DNA of 5,326 bases from an uncultured Pseudanabaenaceae cyanobacterium (GCA_938015405.1 CALLPZ010000154.1:1-5326), one strand, 5' to 3'; counted from the first letter of the stretch, positions 1 to 5,240 are shown. The notes: a model not told the origin generated them from the sequence alone. A program made the numbers and translations.

Positions 1-1
1 C

Positions 2-1417
2 AATAATGCGCCGGGGGATTTGATCAGCCGTGCCACCAGCGATGTGGACAAGATTCGTCGCCTGATGGGCTTTGCAGTCCTGAGTTTGATTAATACGACC
101 TTGGCCTACATCCTCGTGGTGCCGGCCATGATGCTGATTAACGTCAAGCTTAGTTTTCTGGCGTTGTCGGTCTATCCGATGATGTTGCTCCTCGTCAATT
201 TGGCAAGCACCAAGCTGCGAGGACAGCAGGAAGCGGTTCAAGAGGAGCTTTCGGATTTAAGTGAGCTCATTCAAGAGGATATGAGTGGTATTGGTCTGAT
301 CAAGATCTATGCCCAGGAAGAGAATGAGCGTCGGGCCTTTAGTGGGATTAATCGTCGCCTGCTCAAAGCCAATCTCAGCTTGGCTAAGACAAGAAACTTC
401 CTGTTTCCTCTGCTGGAAGGACTGGCGAGTTTGAGTCTGCTTTTCATTCTCTGGCTGGGGTCTCGGGAAATTGCCAGCCAGAACCTCAGTGTGGGTGACT
501 TTGTCACCATGATTATTTATGTGCAGCAGTTGGTCTTCCCCACGGCGCTGCTGGGCTTCACCATCACCGCCTATCAGCAGGGTGAGGTGAGTGTCGATCG
601 CGTTGAGGCCATTCTCAGTGTTAAAGCTGCAATTCAAACGGTTGAATCCCCCCAGGATTTGCCCCAGCCGATTCAGGGAGCGCTCAAGGCAGACAACCTC
701 ACCTATGCTTATCCCACTGCGGAGCAAGCAGCCTTGAGTCAGGTGAGTTTCAACATCCAGCCTCACCAGACAGTGGCAGTGGTTGGTCCCATTGGGGCCG
801 GTAAGTCGACCTTAGCCAATGCCATTCCTCGGCTGCTGGACCTTGAGCCGGGGCAATTGTTCTTGGATGGCGTAGACATTACCCAAATACCGCTCAGTAC
901 CTTGAGGGCGGCGATCGCCTACGTGCCCCAAACCAGTTTCCTGTTTAGTACCACCATTCGCGACAACGTTCGCTACGGCGAGCCCCAGCGAGAACAGCTC
1001 CTCGTGGAAGGGGCTGCCAAGCAAGCTCAGGTCCATCCTGAAATTCTCAACTTCCCCCAGCGCTACGAAACTCTGGTGGGAGAGCGGGGCATTACCTTGT
1101 CCGGTGGACAACGTCAGCGTACGGCCCTTGCGCGGGCCCTTCTGGTGGATGCGCCGATTCTGATTCTGGACGATGCTTTATCCAGCGTGGATAACCAGAC
1201 GGCAACGCAAATCCTAGAAGAGCTTTCAACGGGAACTGGTCGCAAGACCGTGATCTTTATCTCTCACCAAATGTCTGCTGCTGCCACAGCTGATGTGATT
1301 CTGGTGATGGATCAGGGCCGCATTGTCCAATCCGGCTCCCATGGGGAATTGATGGCCCAGTCCGGCTTGTATCGCGATTTATGGGACCGTCAACAGCTAG
1401 AGGCTCGCTTGAAGTAG
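2..1417 (+). CDS. ABC exporter, fused permease-ATPase (MdlA/LmrA-like), 5'-truncated by the window
   Basis: This is a half-transporter of the bacterial multidrug/lipid exporter class, expected in the plasma membrane as a dimer exporting an unknown hydrophobic substrate. The frame is open from base 2 (471 visible residues). The TTG at 20 is not a true start: codons before it continue the family motif GDLISRATSDVD that precedes TM3. About 110-120 N-terminal residues (TM1-TM2) are therefore missing. Counting from base 2, TM3-TM6 lie near residues 24-46, 50-68, 133-151 and 165-190. The ATPase domain follows: Walker A GPIGAGKST (262-270, nt 785-811), Q-loop Gln310, signature LSGGQRQR (from 366, nt 1097), Walker B ILILDD (386-391), D-loop SSVD, H-loop His422. 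The residue after the Walker B Asp is Asp, not the catalytic Glu. E. coli MdlA also has Asp there, as do the degenerate subunits of heterodimeric exporters, so a partner gene may lie upstream. Family call sure; substrate unknown. Confidence 0.95.
   Translation, partial: NNAPGDLISRATSDVDKIRRLMGFAVLSLINTTLAYILVVPAMMLINVKLSFLALSVYPMMLLLVNLASTKLRGQQEAVQEELSDLSELIQEDMSGIGLIKIYAQEENERRAFSGINRRLLKANLSLAKTRNFLFPLLEGLASLSLLFILWLGSREIASQNLSVGDFVTMIIYVQQLVFPTALLGFTITAYQQGEVSVDRVEAILSVKAAIQTVESPQDLPQPIQGALKADNLTYAYPTAEQAALSQVSFNIQPHQTVAVVGPIGAGKSTLANAIPRLLDLEPGQLFLDGVDITQIPLSTLRAAIAYVPQTSFLFSTTIRDNVRYGEPQREQLLVEGAAKQAQVHPEILNFPQRYETLVGERGITLSGGQRQRTALARALLVDAPILILDDALSSVDNQTATQILEELSTGTGRKTVIFISHQMSAAATADVILVMDQGRIVQSGSHGELMAQSGLYRDLWDRQQLEARLK
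911..918. repeat. HIP1 octamer GCGATCGC, first of five
   Basis: Copies lie at 911-918, 2557-2564, 2882-2889, 3492-3499 and 4847-4854, all inside coding regions. HIP1 is hugely over-represented in many cyanobacterial genomes; the density here supports a cyanobacterial chromosome rather than recently acquired foreign DNA. The site is palindromic. Confidence 0.9.
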
Positions 1418-1434
1418 CCAGCCTGGCCCAGGAT

Positions 1435-2709
1435 TTAAGTTTGATTTTGATTGGCGAGTAGGCCATAGCCCCAATCCCCCGGCCCGTAGTGACCAAAGCC
1501 TTCGTATAGTTCATAGTCTGAGGCGTAGGCCTGGCTACTGTACCCATTGGCACAATCGTTGCAACCCTCGCTGTTGCTCCGTCCACATGGGCGTTTGAAG
1601 AGAAAACCGACTATGCGACGGCAGCCTGTTCCTGCTGGGCTATGCACTGGGCCTTGCCCATCTTGTTCCCAGGGTGCTGGTATTGGGCCCGATTCTGGTT
1701 GATGGGGGGAAGGGCGGTTGGCCTGTAAATGGCCATTGCTTGGAGGGGAGAGCTGGGCTTGGCCATTTTGATTGGCTGCTAACCCCCCAGGAGACTGGGG
1801 ATTTTGTGGTTGATCGGGTTGGGGGGTAACTGCTTGCCTCCAAGCTCGTGACTGTAAAGGGGGATTGGGGGCATGGTTCTGGTGCCCATTGTGGTGGGAT
1901 GGAGCGTGGTTCTGCCGCCCGTTCTGTCCAGTGGCGGATTGGCCGTTTGGGTGGGATGGGGCGGCTGATGATGGGCTTGCTGCGGAATTTGCCCCTGCTG
2001 GATTGCTGGGATTGTGTGGTGCCGATTGCTGCTCTGGAGAAGCTGAACCTGGCCCGGTCGGGATGTCGCTTTGGGAGTGGGTTCTAAAGGGGTCTTGGGG
2101 GGAGTTGTGGTCGGGAAAGTTTGTGATCGGGTCTGGAGTTGGGCTGGGGTCTGGGACGATATGAATTGGACGATTGACTGACCGATGGTTGCCGTTGCTG
2201 ATGGGATGATGACCCATTGAGCGAGCAGTTGATGCCGTTGATGCATCGCCGGGAGCGGGATTTGACGCTCTGCTGGGTCGGCCATTGCCGTTAGGACTGA
2301 ATGATTGTTGGGGCGGCTGGTTTAATCCCCCCGGGATTGCTTGGAGATGAGTGGTCTGTTGGCCGGATGGGCGAGCACCGGGAGTGCTAATCATTTCGAA
2401 CTGGATTTCGGTGCTACCGATGCGAATGCAATCGCCAGGATGTAGCTGGGCTTGACCCGTCACAGGGCGCTGGTTGACGAAGGTTTGCCCCAAGTTGTCG
2501 ATGAGGTAGATCTCTCCCTCAACTTCTACTAGCAGTGCATGGAAGTCTTGCACCTGGCGATCGCCAATCACCATGCGCGAAACGGATTTACCACTGATTT
2601 CGACAGGCATGGACTTAAAAGTACTGCCTAGGGCTATGGGAGTATTGAGCAGTGGGTGGCGGTGGCGCTGGCTGACAGGGTCTGTCCACAGGAGGCGTAG
2701 CTTAATCAT
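1435..2709 (-). CDS. FHA-domain protein with disordered linker and Cys-rich C-terminal module
   Basis: 424 residues in three parts. Residues 1-108 form an FHA-like beta-sandwich (core HALLVEVEGEIYLIDN, then QTFVNQRPV and LHPGDCIRIG). FHA domains normally bind phosphothreonine peptides. Here the usual contact residues look replaced: the Gly-Arg is Gly28-Ser29, the Ser of VSRxHA is Gln54, and the Asn of SxNGT is Gly74. His57 and Asn79 remain. Residues 109-355 are a Pro/Asn/Gln/His/Ser-rich linker, surely disordered, with an 11-residue duplication. Residues 360-424 hold Cys363, Cys375, Cys383 and Cys386 (C-X11-C-X7-C-X2-C, possible metal site) and a Gly/Tyr/Trp segment, GFGHYGPGDWGYG. From memory, similar LFKRxCGRxxxxGCxxC plus YGxYGxGxWG tails occur in other cyanobacterial FHA proteins. 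The ATG overlaps the upstream stop (ATGA), so the two genes are probably translationally coupled. No signal peptide or TM helix is seen. Function unknown; a scaffold role is inference. Confidence 0.9.
   Translation of the reverse strand: MIKLRLLWTDPVSQRHRHPLLNTPIALGSTFKSMPVEISGKSVSRMVIGDRQVQDFHALLVEVEGEIYLIDNLGQTFVNQRPVTGQAQLHPGDCIRIGSTEIQFEMISTPGARPSGQQTTHLQAIPGGLNQPPQQSFSPNGNGRPSRASNPAPGDASTASTARSMGHHPISNGNHRSVNRPIHIVPDPSPTPDPITNFPDHNSPQDPFRTHSQSDIPTGPGSASPEQQSAPHNPSNPAGANSAASPSSAAPSHPNGQSATGQNGRQNHAPSHHNGHQNHAPNPPLQSRAWRQAVTPQPDQPQNPQSPGGLAANQNGQAQLSPPSNGHLQANRPSPHQPESGPIPAPWEQDGQGPVHSPAGTGCRRIVGFLFKRPCGRSNSEGCNDCANGYSSQAYASDYELYEGFGHYGPGDWGYGLLANQNQT
1858..1923 (-). repeat. 33-bp tandem duplication in the FHA-protein linker
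   Basis: Two adjacent 33-bp units (1891-1923 and 1858-1890) encode residues 263-273 and 274-284 of the FHA protein. The shared peptide core is NGxQNHAP, spaced exactly 11 residues apart. The DNA copies are diverged (roughly two thirds identical by eye), with the best match over the part encoding QNHAP. This fits expansion of a low-complexity linker by in-frame duplication. Confidence 0.6.
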
Positions 2710-3809
2710 TGGCCCAGGCCTCCCGTAAATGGCTGTGTACCGTAATTGCCCCAGTTGTTAGGGTCTTGCTCTGAGCCGTTGCCGAAGCCGTTCTTGAGGC
2801 CATTATTGAAGCCATTGCCATTTCTCCCATTGTTAGGAGCGGCTGGGGGATTCAAGTTTGGCTGGATTTCCATGCTCCCCGGCGATCGCTGATTAATGGG
2901 TGGGGAGTTCGCAGGATTGAGTGGGAGGTGACCGCTTGGTACTGGCTCGTTGAGTTGTGCTGCCAAGTGGAGAACGTGATACGCGCTGAGGAAGAGGAGC
3001 GTAATGCTCTGGTACATCAAGGAGGCGGTAAAGGTTGGAGGCAAGTTCACCGTGAGGCTCAGGTCTTGCCCTGCGCTGTAATGCTTGATTAGAGTTGCGC
3101 CGGGTAGAAGCTTCACTGCATCGGCGAGGTGCGATTGGAAGGGCGTTAGGTTGCCGTAGTGACTTGGCTCCACGTGGAGTTGCAAGGTTAGATCAAATCC
3201 ATCGCAGCAGGAGGCGGTGGGTTTGGTTTGATTCTGTGGATTGTCCGATAGGGTCGTGATGCTGACCTGTTCCACCAAACGCAGGCTAAAGAAGCTGTCA
3301 TCCAGGAAGCGCCCTTTGATGGCAAACCAGGGATTGCGCCAGTCTTCCAATTGCTGGGTTGGATTGCCCGGGACGGAGCGCTGTTGCACGGCTTGCCCGG
3401 TTTGGGCCAAGCTTCCTAAACAGAGCTGTACCTCTAGAGGTTCCTCAGGAGCGATATCTCGCTTGACTAGGGAGAGGACAACGTTGAAGAGGCGATCGCG
3501 ATCTCGAGGATATTGCCACTGCTTGGCCCGGTTTCGCATGGAGCCTGAATAGATACCAATCAACACAAAGCCCAAAATCATGAGCCAACCCAGCTCCCGC
3601 AGAAGGGGGAGCATGAATAGCAAGACCAGAGGCACTGAAGTGCAGATAATCAGTGCCACGGTGAAATAGTTGTATTGGCGCTCAATGCGGTGGTAAAAGT
3701 TCGCGATACTCGCCAGTTCCCCTTGAATGTCGGCTATGGGGGCGGTATGGCGATAAATAGGCCGACTGCGAAAGTCACGGGCGTTAAAGGTATGAGTAGA
3801 AGAGGCCAT
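2706..3809 (-). CDS. Two-helix membrane protein of unknown family, first gene of an operon with the FHA protein
   Basis: 367 residues from the ATG at 3809. I do not recognise the family. The frame stays open to a TTG at 3857, but the extra 16 residues (Pro/Ser/Cys/Arg-rich) look non-coding and lie over the leader; neither start has a good Shine-Dalgarno. Residues 1-45 are a polar N-terminus. Two hydrophobic helices follow at about 48-70 (rich in V, L, I, F) and 73-90, with a short RELG turn, so both ends probably face the cytoplasm as a hairpin. Residues 91-290 are a soluble alpha/beta-looking domain with Trp/Phe-rich stretches (QLEDWRNPWFAIKGRFLDDS), Cys201-Cys202, and a hydrophobic helix at 264-286. 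Residues 291-367 are a Pro- then Asn/Gly-rich disordered tail ending WGNYGTQPFTGGLGQ. The stop overlaps the FHA start by 4 bases, so the two products are probably made together and may interact. Existence well supported; function unknown. Confidence 0.85.
   Translation of the reverse strand: MASSTHTFNARDFRSRPIYRHTAPIADIQGELASIANFYHRIERQYNYFTVALIICTSVPLVLLFMLPLLRELGWLMILGFVLIGIYSGSMRNRAKQWQYPRDRDRLFNVVLSLVKRDIAPEEPLEVQLCLGSLAQTGQAVQQRSVPGNPTQQLEDWRNPWFAIKGRFLDDSFFSLRLVEQVSITTLSDNPQNQTKPTASCCDGFDLTLQLHVEPSHYGNLTPFQSHLADAVKLLPGATLIKHYSAGQDLSLTVNLPPTFTASLMYQSITLLFLSAYHVLHLAAQLNEPVPSGHLPLNPANSPPINQRSPGSMEIQPNLNPPAAPNNGRNGNGFNNGLKNGFGNGSEQDPNNWGNYGTQPFTGGLGQ
2775..2834 (-). repeat. Asn-Gly dipeptide-rich stretch in the membrane protein tail
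   Basis: Residues 326-345 of the membrane protein contain six Asn-Gly dipeptides in 20 residues, interspersed with Phe, Leu, Arg and Lys (for example GFNNGLKNGFGNG). The DNA shows the matching periodicity of gcc-att/gcc-gtt units on the plus strand. It resembles the NG-containing parts of the linker in the downstream FHA protein and is probably disordered. Confidence 0.7.
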
Positions 3810-3887
3810 GGGGCGAGGAAGGCTGCAAGAGGGAGGGCGCGAGGCAATCCAGCCCAATCATGGATACCGGCTGCGTGACCACAAGCA

Positions 3888-3906
3888 TTGATTCCAAAAG
3901 AATCAA
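3888..3906. promoter_or_regulatory. Dyad TTGATTC-N5-GAATCAA upstream of the membrane protein gene
   Basis: Perfect 7-bp inverted repeat with a CAAAA spacer, about 80 bp upstream of the ATG at 3809. Flanking CAT/ATG bases nearly extend it. The size and symmetry fit either an operator for a dimeric repressor or a weak RNA hairpin in the leader. No known regulator motif is recognised. Confidence 0.3.
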
Positions 3907-4011
3907 ATGTTTGTCGGGTTAACCAGGCATTGCCACCATCAAAGCGCGAGACCTGCCCTAGTCTCTACAGCCCGGAATGGGGCTCAGCGAGATGTTTTTG
4001 GATTTTTTAAT

Positions 4012-4040
4012 AAAAATTTAATTAAATTCGCTTGTTTCAA
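4012..4040 (-). promoter_or_regulatory. Candidate promoter of the membrane protein/FHA operon in an AT-rich block
   Basis: On the minus strand TTGAAA (4040-4035) is one mismatch from the -35 consensus. It is followed by an AT-only stretch containing the 14-bp palindrome AATTTAATTAAATT (4015-4028). TAAATT lies at a 14-bp spacing, and no good -10 sits at 16-18 bp, so the assignment is weak. The AT-richness contrasts sharply with the surrounding coding DNA. Confidence 0.25.
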
Positions 4041-4116
4041 AGGACTTTTCCGTATTTATTCCGTTGTTTTGGTCTAAATCTCGCCCAATTCGCTCATTGC
4101 CTCGGTAGACCTTTCA

Positions 4117-4161
4117 TCAAAAAAAGGAGGGGGAGTCATTGACTCCCCCTCCTTTTTTTGA
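4117..4161 (-). terminator. Very strong, symmetric intrinsic terminator
   Basis: Perfect 22-bp inverted repeat centred on base 4139. The GC-rich core GGAGGGGGAGTCA pairs with its complement and is flanked by seven A and, on the other side, seven T. The tight turn probably opens to a 5-nt loop. It lies 77 bp past the stop of the DUF4278 gene, so it most likely ends that minus-strand transcript. Because the A- and T-tracts are symmetric it should work in both directions, and it also insulates the operon promoter to its left. Confidence 0.92.
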
Positions 4162-4238
4162 ACTCTATCTCAAGCCAGTTTCTCGACTTGAATATCTAGC
4201 GGGGCAGTGGCTGGACATTAAAGTCCCCTACCTTGCCA

Positions 4239-4415
4239 TTAATATTGGTAGGTCACGCCACGATAAATCGCCGAGACATGCTCGTGGAAAGCAGCATGGG
4301 CACGGTGGATGAGGAGAGGACGACCCCGATAACGACCGGTGAGGTCGCCATCTTCGACCATCTCAACAGAGATTGGGCTGTAGTCGTATTTCACACCGCG
4401 ATAGCAAAGTTTCAT
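4239..4415 (-). CDS. Small DUF4278 protein, 58 residues
   Basis: Begins MKLCYRGVKYDYSP and ends AIYRGVTYQY. The paired YRGVxY motifs at residues 5-10 and 51-56, and the middle GRYRGR at 27-32, are the signature I know for DUF4278, a family of small cyanobacterial proteins of unknown function. The length is usual for the family. No signal peptide or membrane helix is seen; it is probably a small soluble, basic beta-rich protein. The ATG at 4415 is supported by AGGAG 11 nt upstream and by the family's standard N-terminus. It is monocistronic: its own candidate promoter lies upstream and a strong terminator follows its stop. A possible NtcA site suggests nitrogen-responsive control (inference). 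The plus-strand open frame over it (4233-4421) is a shadow. Confidence 0.9.
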   Translation of the reverse strand: MKLCYRGVKYDYSPISVEMVEDGDLTGRYRGRPLLIHRAHAAFHEHVSAIYRGVTYQY

Positions 4416-4426
4416 GGTTAATAGGT

Positions 4427-4431
4427 CTCCT
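4427..4431 (-). promoter_or_regulatory. Shine-Dalgarno AGGAG of the DUF4278 gene
   Basis: AGGAG ends 11 nt before the ATG at 4415, slightly long but acceptable spacing. It is the only clear Shine-Dalgarno close to a start in the window; the three larger minus-strand starts (2709, 3809, 5124) lack one. Confidence 0.65.
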
Positions 4432-4474
4432 GACGGTTTATTGAACTGTGGGTAGTTCTAGAAATCTCAGGGCG

Positions 4475-4516
4475 ATTAATCTTGATGCGCCCTCTGATTT
4501 CTGTATCTGTTGTTAC
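4475..4516 (-). promoter_or_regulatory. Candidate NtcA-activated promoter of the DUF4278 gene
   Basis: On the minus strand GTA-N8-TAC (4516-4503) matches the core palindrome bound by NtcA, the cyanobacterial nitrogen regulator. Exactly 22 bp further on is ATTAAT (4480-4475), which matches the last four bases of TATAAT. NtcA class II promoters are GTA-N8-TAC, about 22 bp, then a -10 of the TAN3T kind. The -10 here is imperfect. The predicted RNA start would be near 4468, giving a leader of about 53 nt that contains the AGGAG. A 6-bp dyad AGGGCG/CGCCCT (4469-4474 and 4488-4493) brackets the -10. A lone GTA-N8-TAC can occur by chance about once in a window this size, so position and spacing carry the argument. 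Confidence 0.45.
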
Positions 4517-4582
4517 ATAAATCATATCCAGTCAAACTAGAAAAATCTGTTAATTAATGTGTGGTTCATTAGAACGCATGAA

Positions 4583-4616
4583 AATGAGGACTAGCTAAGC
4601 CTGGCTAGTCCTCGTT
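4583..4616 (-). terminator. Intrinsic terminator downstream of the deoxyribosyltransferase gene
   Basis: Perfect 10-bp arms GAGGACTAGC (4586-4595) and GCTAGTCCTC (4604-4613) around an 8-nt loop; a wobble and two A-T pairs extend the stem to 4583-4616. On the minus strand the stem is followed by a short ATTTTC tract, while on the plus strand there is no T-tract. It lies about 43 bp after the stop at 4657, so it fits termination of that gene and separates it from the DUF4278 promoter. Confidence 0.75.
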
Positions 4617-4656
4617 AGAGGGAGAGAATAGAAGAAAATCTTTTCTAAGGTGGTGA

Positions 4657-5124
4657 TTAGGGCATTTTTTGAAGCCAGGGGGCTAGAGCCTTTTCAGGAT
4701 TGGAGATTTCCCCGAGGGATTCATAGTAGTAGCGCTGCCAGTCCTGTTCTGGGAGCCCAGCGAAAACCATTAGATTGAGAGGATAGGCTTCGCTGTCGGT
4801 GCAACGGCGGAAGTCATCGCGGAAGAGAAAGATGGGCTTCTGGAGGGCGATCGCGATACCCAGTTCCACCATCACCCCCTCATCAGGGGGAGTGCCATTG
4901 ACCACTGCAAAGAGGCCATCGCATTGGCGCACATCTGCCACATCAGCTTGGGCCACTTGATAGGCCCAGCCAGGCTTAGAAAAGTCCACCTGGTTGTTAC
5001 GAGCAAAGGGCTCCCAAACCTCAGCGCCCAAGCTTTCGAGCTGGCTTACCAGGGGAGGCAGCAGCAAGTCTTTTTGCTGGGCAGAGAAGCCATAGGGACT
5101 GGCTAGATAAAGCGTCTTGGTCAT
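4657..5124 (-). CDS. Nucleoside 2-deoxyribosyltransferase-family protein
   Basis: 155 residues, the usual size for this cytoplasmic family (PF05014). Members move 2-deoxyribose between nucleobases or hydrolyse deoxynucleotide N-glycosidic bonds, in nucleoside salvage or clean-up. Visible motifs: N-terminal YLASPYGFS (residues 6-14, nucleotide pocket); the helix pair around GAEVWEPF; ADVADVRQCDGLFAVVNG (60-77) with Asp61, Asp64 and Asp69; PDEGVMVELGIAIALQKPIF (80-99), in which Glu87 is the expected nucleophile after Asp81-Glu82-Gly83; and the C-terminal YPLNLMVFAGLP. All core residues are present, so it should be active, but transferase and hydrolase cannot be told apart here. The ATG at 5124 gives the complete YLASP strand. 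No Shine-Dalgarno precedes it; instead CCTCC lies just upstream. Its leader holds a large hairpin, and an intrinsic terminator follows its stop. The unidentified gene upstream ends 116 bp away on the same strand, so cotranscription is possible. Confidence 0.9.
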   Translation of the reverse strand: MTKTLYLASPYGFSAQQKDLLLPPLVSQLESLGAEVWEPFARNNQVDFSKPGWAYQVAQADVADVRQCDGLFAVVNGTPPDEGVMVELGIAIALQKPIFLFRDDFRRCTDSEAYPLNLMVFAGLPEQDWQRYYYESLGEISNPEKALAPWLQKMP

Positions 5125-5126
5125 GT

Positions 5127-5142
5127 TGGAGGCGTGGAGGCG
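5127..5142 (-). repeat. Tandem octamer CGCCTCCA x2 just upstream of the deoxyribosyltransferase start
   Basis: On the minus strand CGCCTCCA is repeated exactly twice without spacer, ending 2 nt before the ATG. The distal copy forms the foot of the 3' arm of the leader hairpin; the proximal copy is left free. Both contain CCTCC, the complement of a Shine-Dalgarno, where a ribosome binding site would be expected. The GGAGG in the 5' arm of the hairpin could pair with either copy, giving two alternative folds. Confidence 0.6.
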
Positions 5143-5181
5143 AGTGAGAGTAGTTTATGGGCTACTCTCACTCACCTCCAC
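5134..5181 (-). promoter_or_regulatory. Large hairpin in the leader of the deoxyribosyltransferase gene
   Basis: Arms 5134-5153 and 5162-5181 pair over 20 positions with a single C/A mismatch (5141 with 5174), around the 8-nt loop TTTATGGG. The inner 12 bp are perfect (GAGTGAGAGTAG with CTACTCTCACTC). In a minus-strand RNA the stem ends 9 nt before the start codon. No T-tract follows on either strand, so it is a poor intrinsic terminator. A translational or attenuation element, a protein-binding dyad, an RNA-processing signal, or a U-less terminator of the gene ending at 5241 are all possible. Confidence 0.6.
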
Positions 5182-5187
5182 ATTCAT
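5155..5187 (-). CDS. Possible 10-codon upstream ORF in the deoxyribosyltransferase leader
   Basis: ATG at 5187 opens a frame reading MNVEVSESSP and stopping at TAA (5157-5155). It is preceded by AAAAGG, a plausible Shine-Dalgarno about 3 nt before the ATG, which is close. It spans the whole 5' arm of the leader hairpin and stops inside the loop, and it is in the same frame as the main gene. That geometry suits a leader peptide, but such a short frame may be chance. Confidence 0.25.
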   Translation of the reverse strand: MNVEVSESSP

Positions 5188-5240
5188 GAACCTTTTAGCA
5201 TCTTCCTAAAGATGGCCACCTTCTTTGATGCCGTCTATCA

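Larger units (their letters stand above)
3810..4116. other. Non-coding leader and promoter region of the membrane protein/FHA operon
   Basis: No convincing gene lies here. Reading leftward from the terminator, it holds an AT-rich block (about 4004-4070), a GC-balanced stretch, and two small hairpins. These are AGCCC/GGGCT around a 6-nt loop (3969-3984) and TTGATTC/GAATCAA around a 5-nt loop (3888-3906). As the only space between the operon start at 3809 and the strong terminator at 4117, it must carry the operon promoter unless transcription reads through. The leader could be about 200 nt long. Confidence 0.6.

Noticed and set aside
257..766. 169-codon minus-strand frame inside the ABC gene
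   Set aside because: Shadow of a strongly conserved exporter sequence; its peptide shows no family features.
1848..2164. Overlapping plus-strand open frames antisense to the FHA linker
   Set aside because: They are reverse readings of Pro/Asn/His-rich codons, giving Gly/Trp/Cys-rich peptides without ribosome sites.
3810..3857. TTG start at 3857 for the membrane protein gene
   Set aside because: Adds 16 residues of Pro/Ser/Arg-rich sequence with no ribosome site; the ATG at 3809 is the first ATG in frame and gives a sensible N-terminus.
3969..3984. AGCCC-N6-GGGCT hairpin as a terminator
   Set aside because: Only 5 bp, and the T-rich stretch begins about 10 nt later, too far for an intrinsic terminator.
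3907..4077. 56-codon plus-strand open frame from ATG 3907 to TAA 4075-4077, ahead of the symmetric terminator
   Set aside because: No Shine-Dalgarno, no recognisable family, and composition that changes abruptly at the AT-rich block (Phe/Asn/Lys run), as expected of promoter DNA read by chance. Conservation in relatives would revive it.
4233..4421. 62-codon plus-strand frame over the DUF4278 gene
   Set aside because: The minus-strand frame has the family motifs, an AGGAG and a terminator; this one has none.
5199..5214. CATCTT-CCTA-AAGATG hairpin downstream of the gene ending at 5241
   Set aside because: Only 6 bp, AT-rich, and no good T-tract directly after it on the minus strand; too weak to call a terminator.
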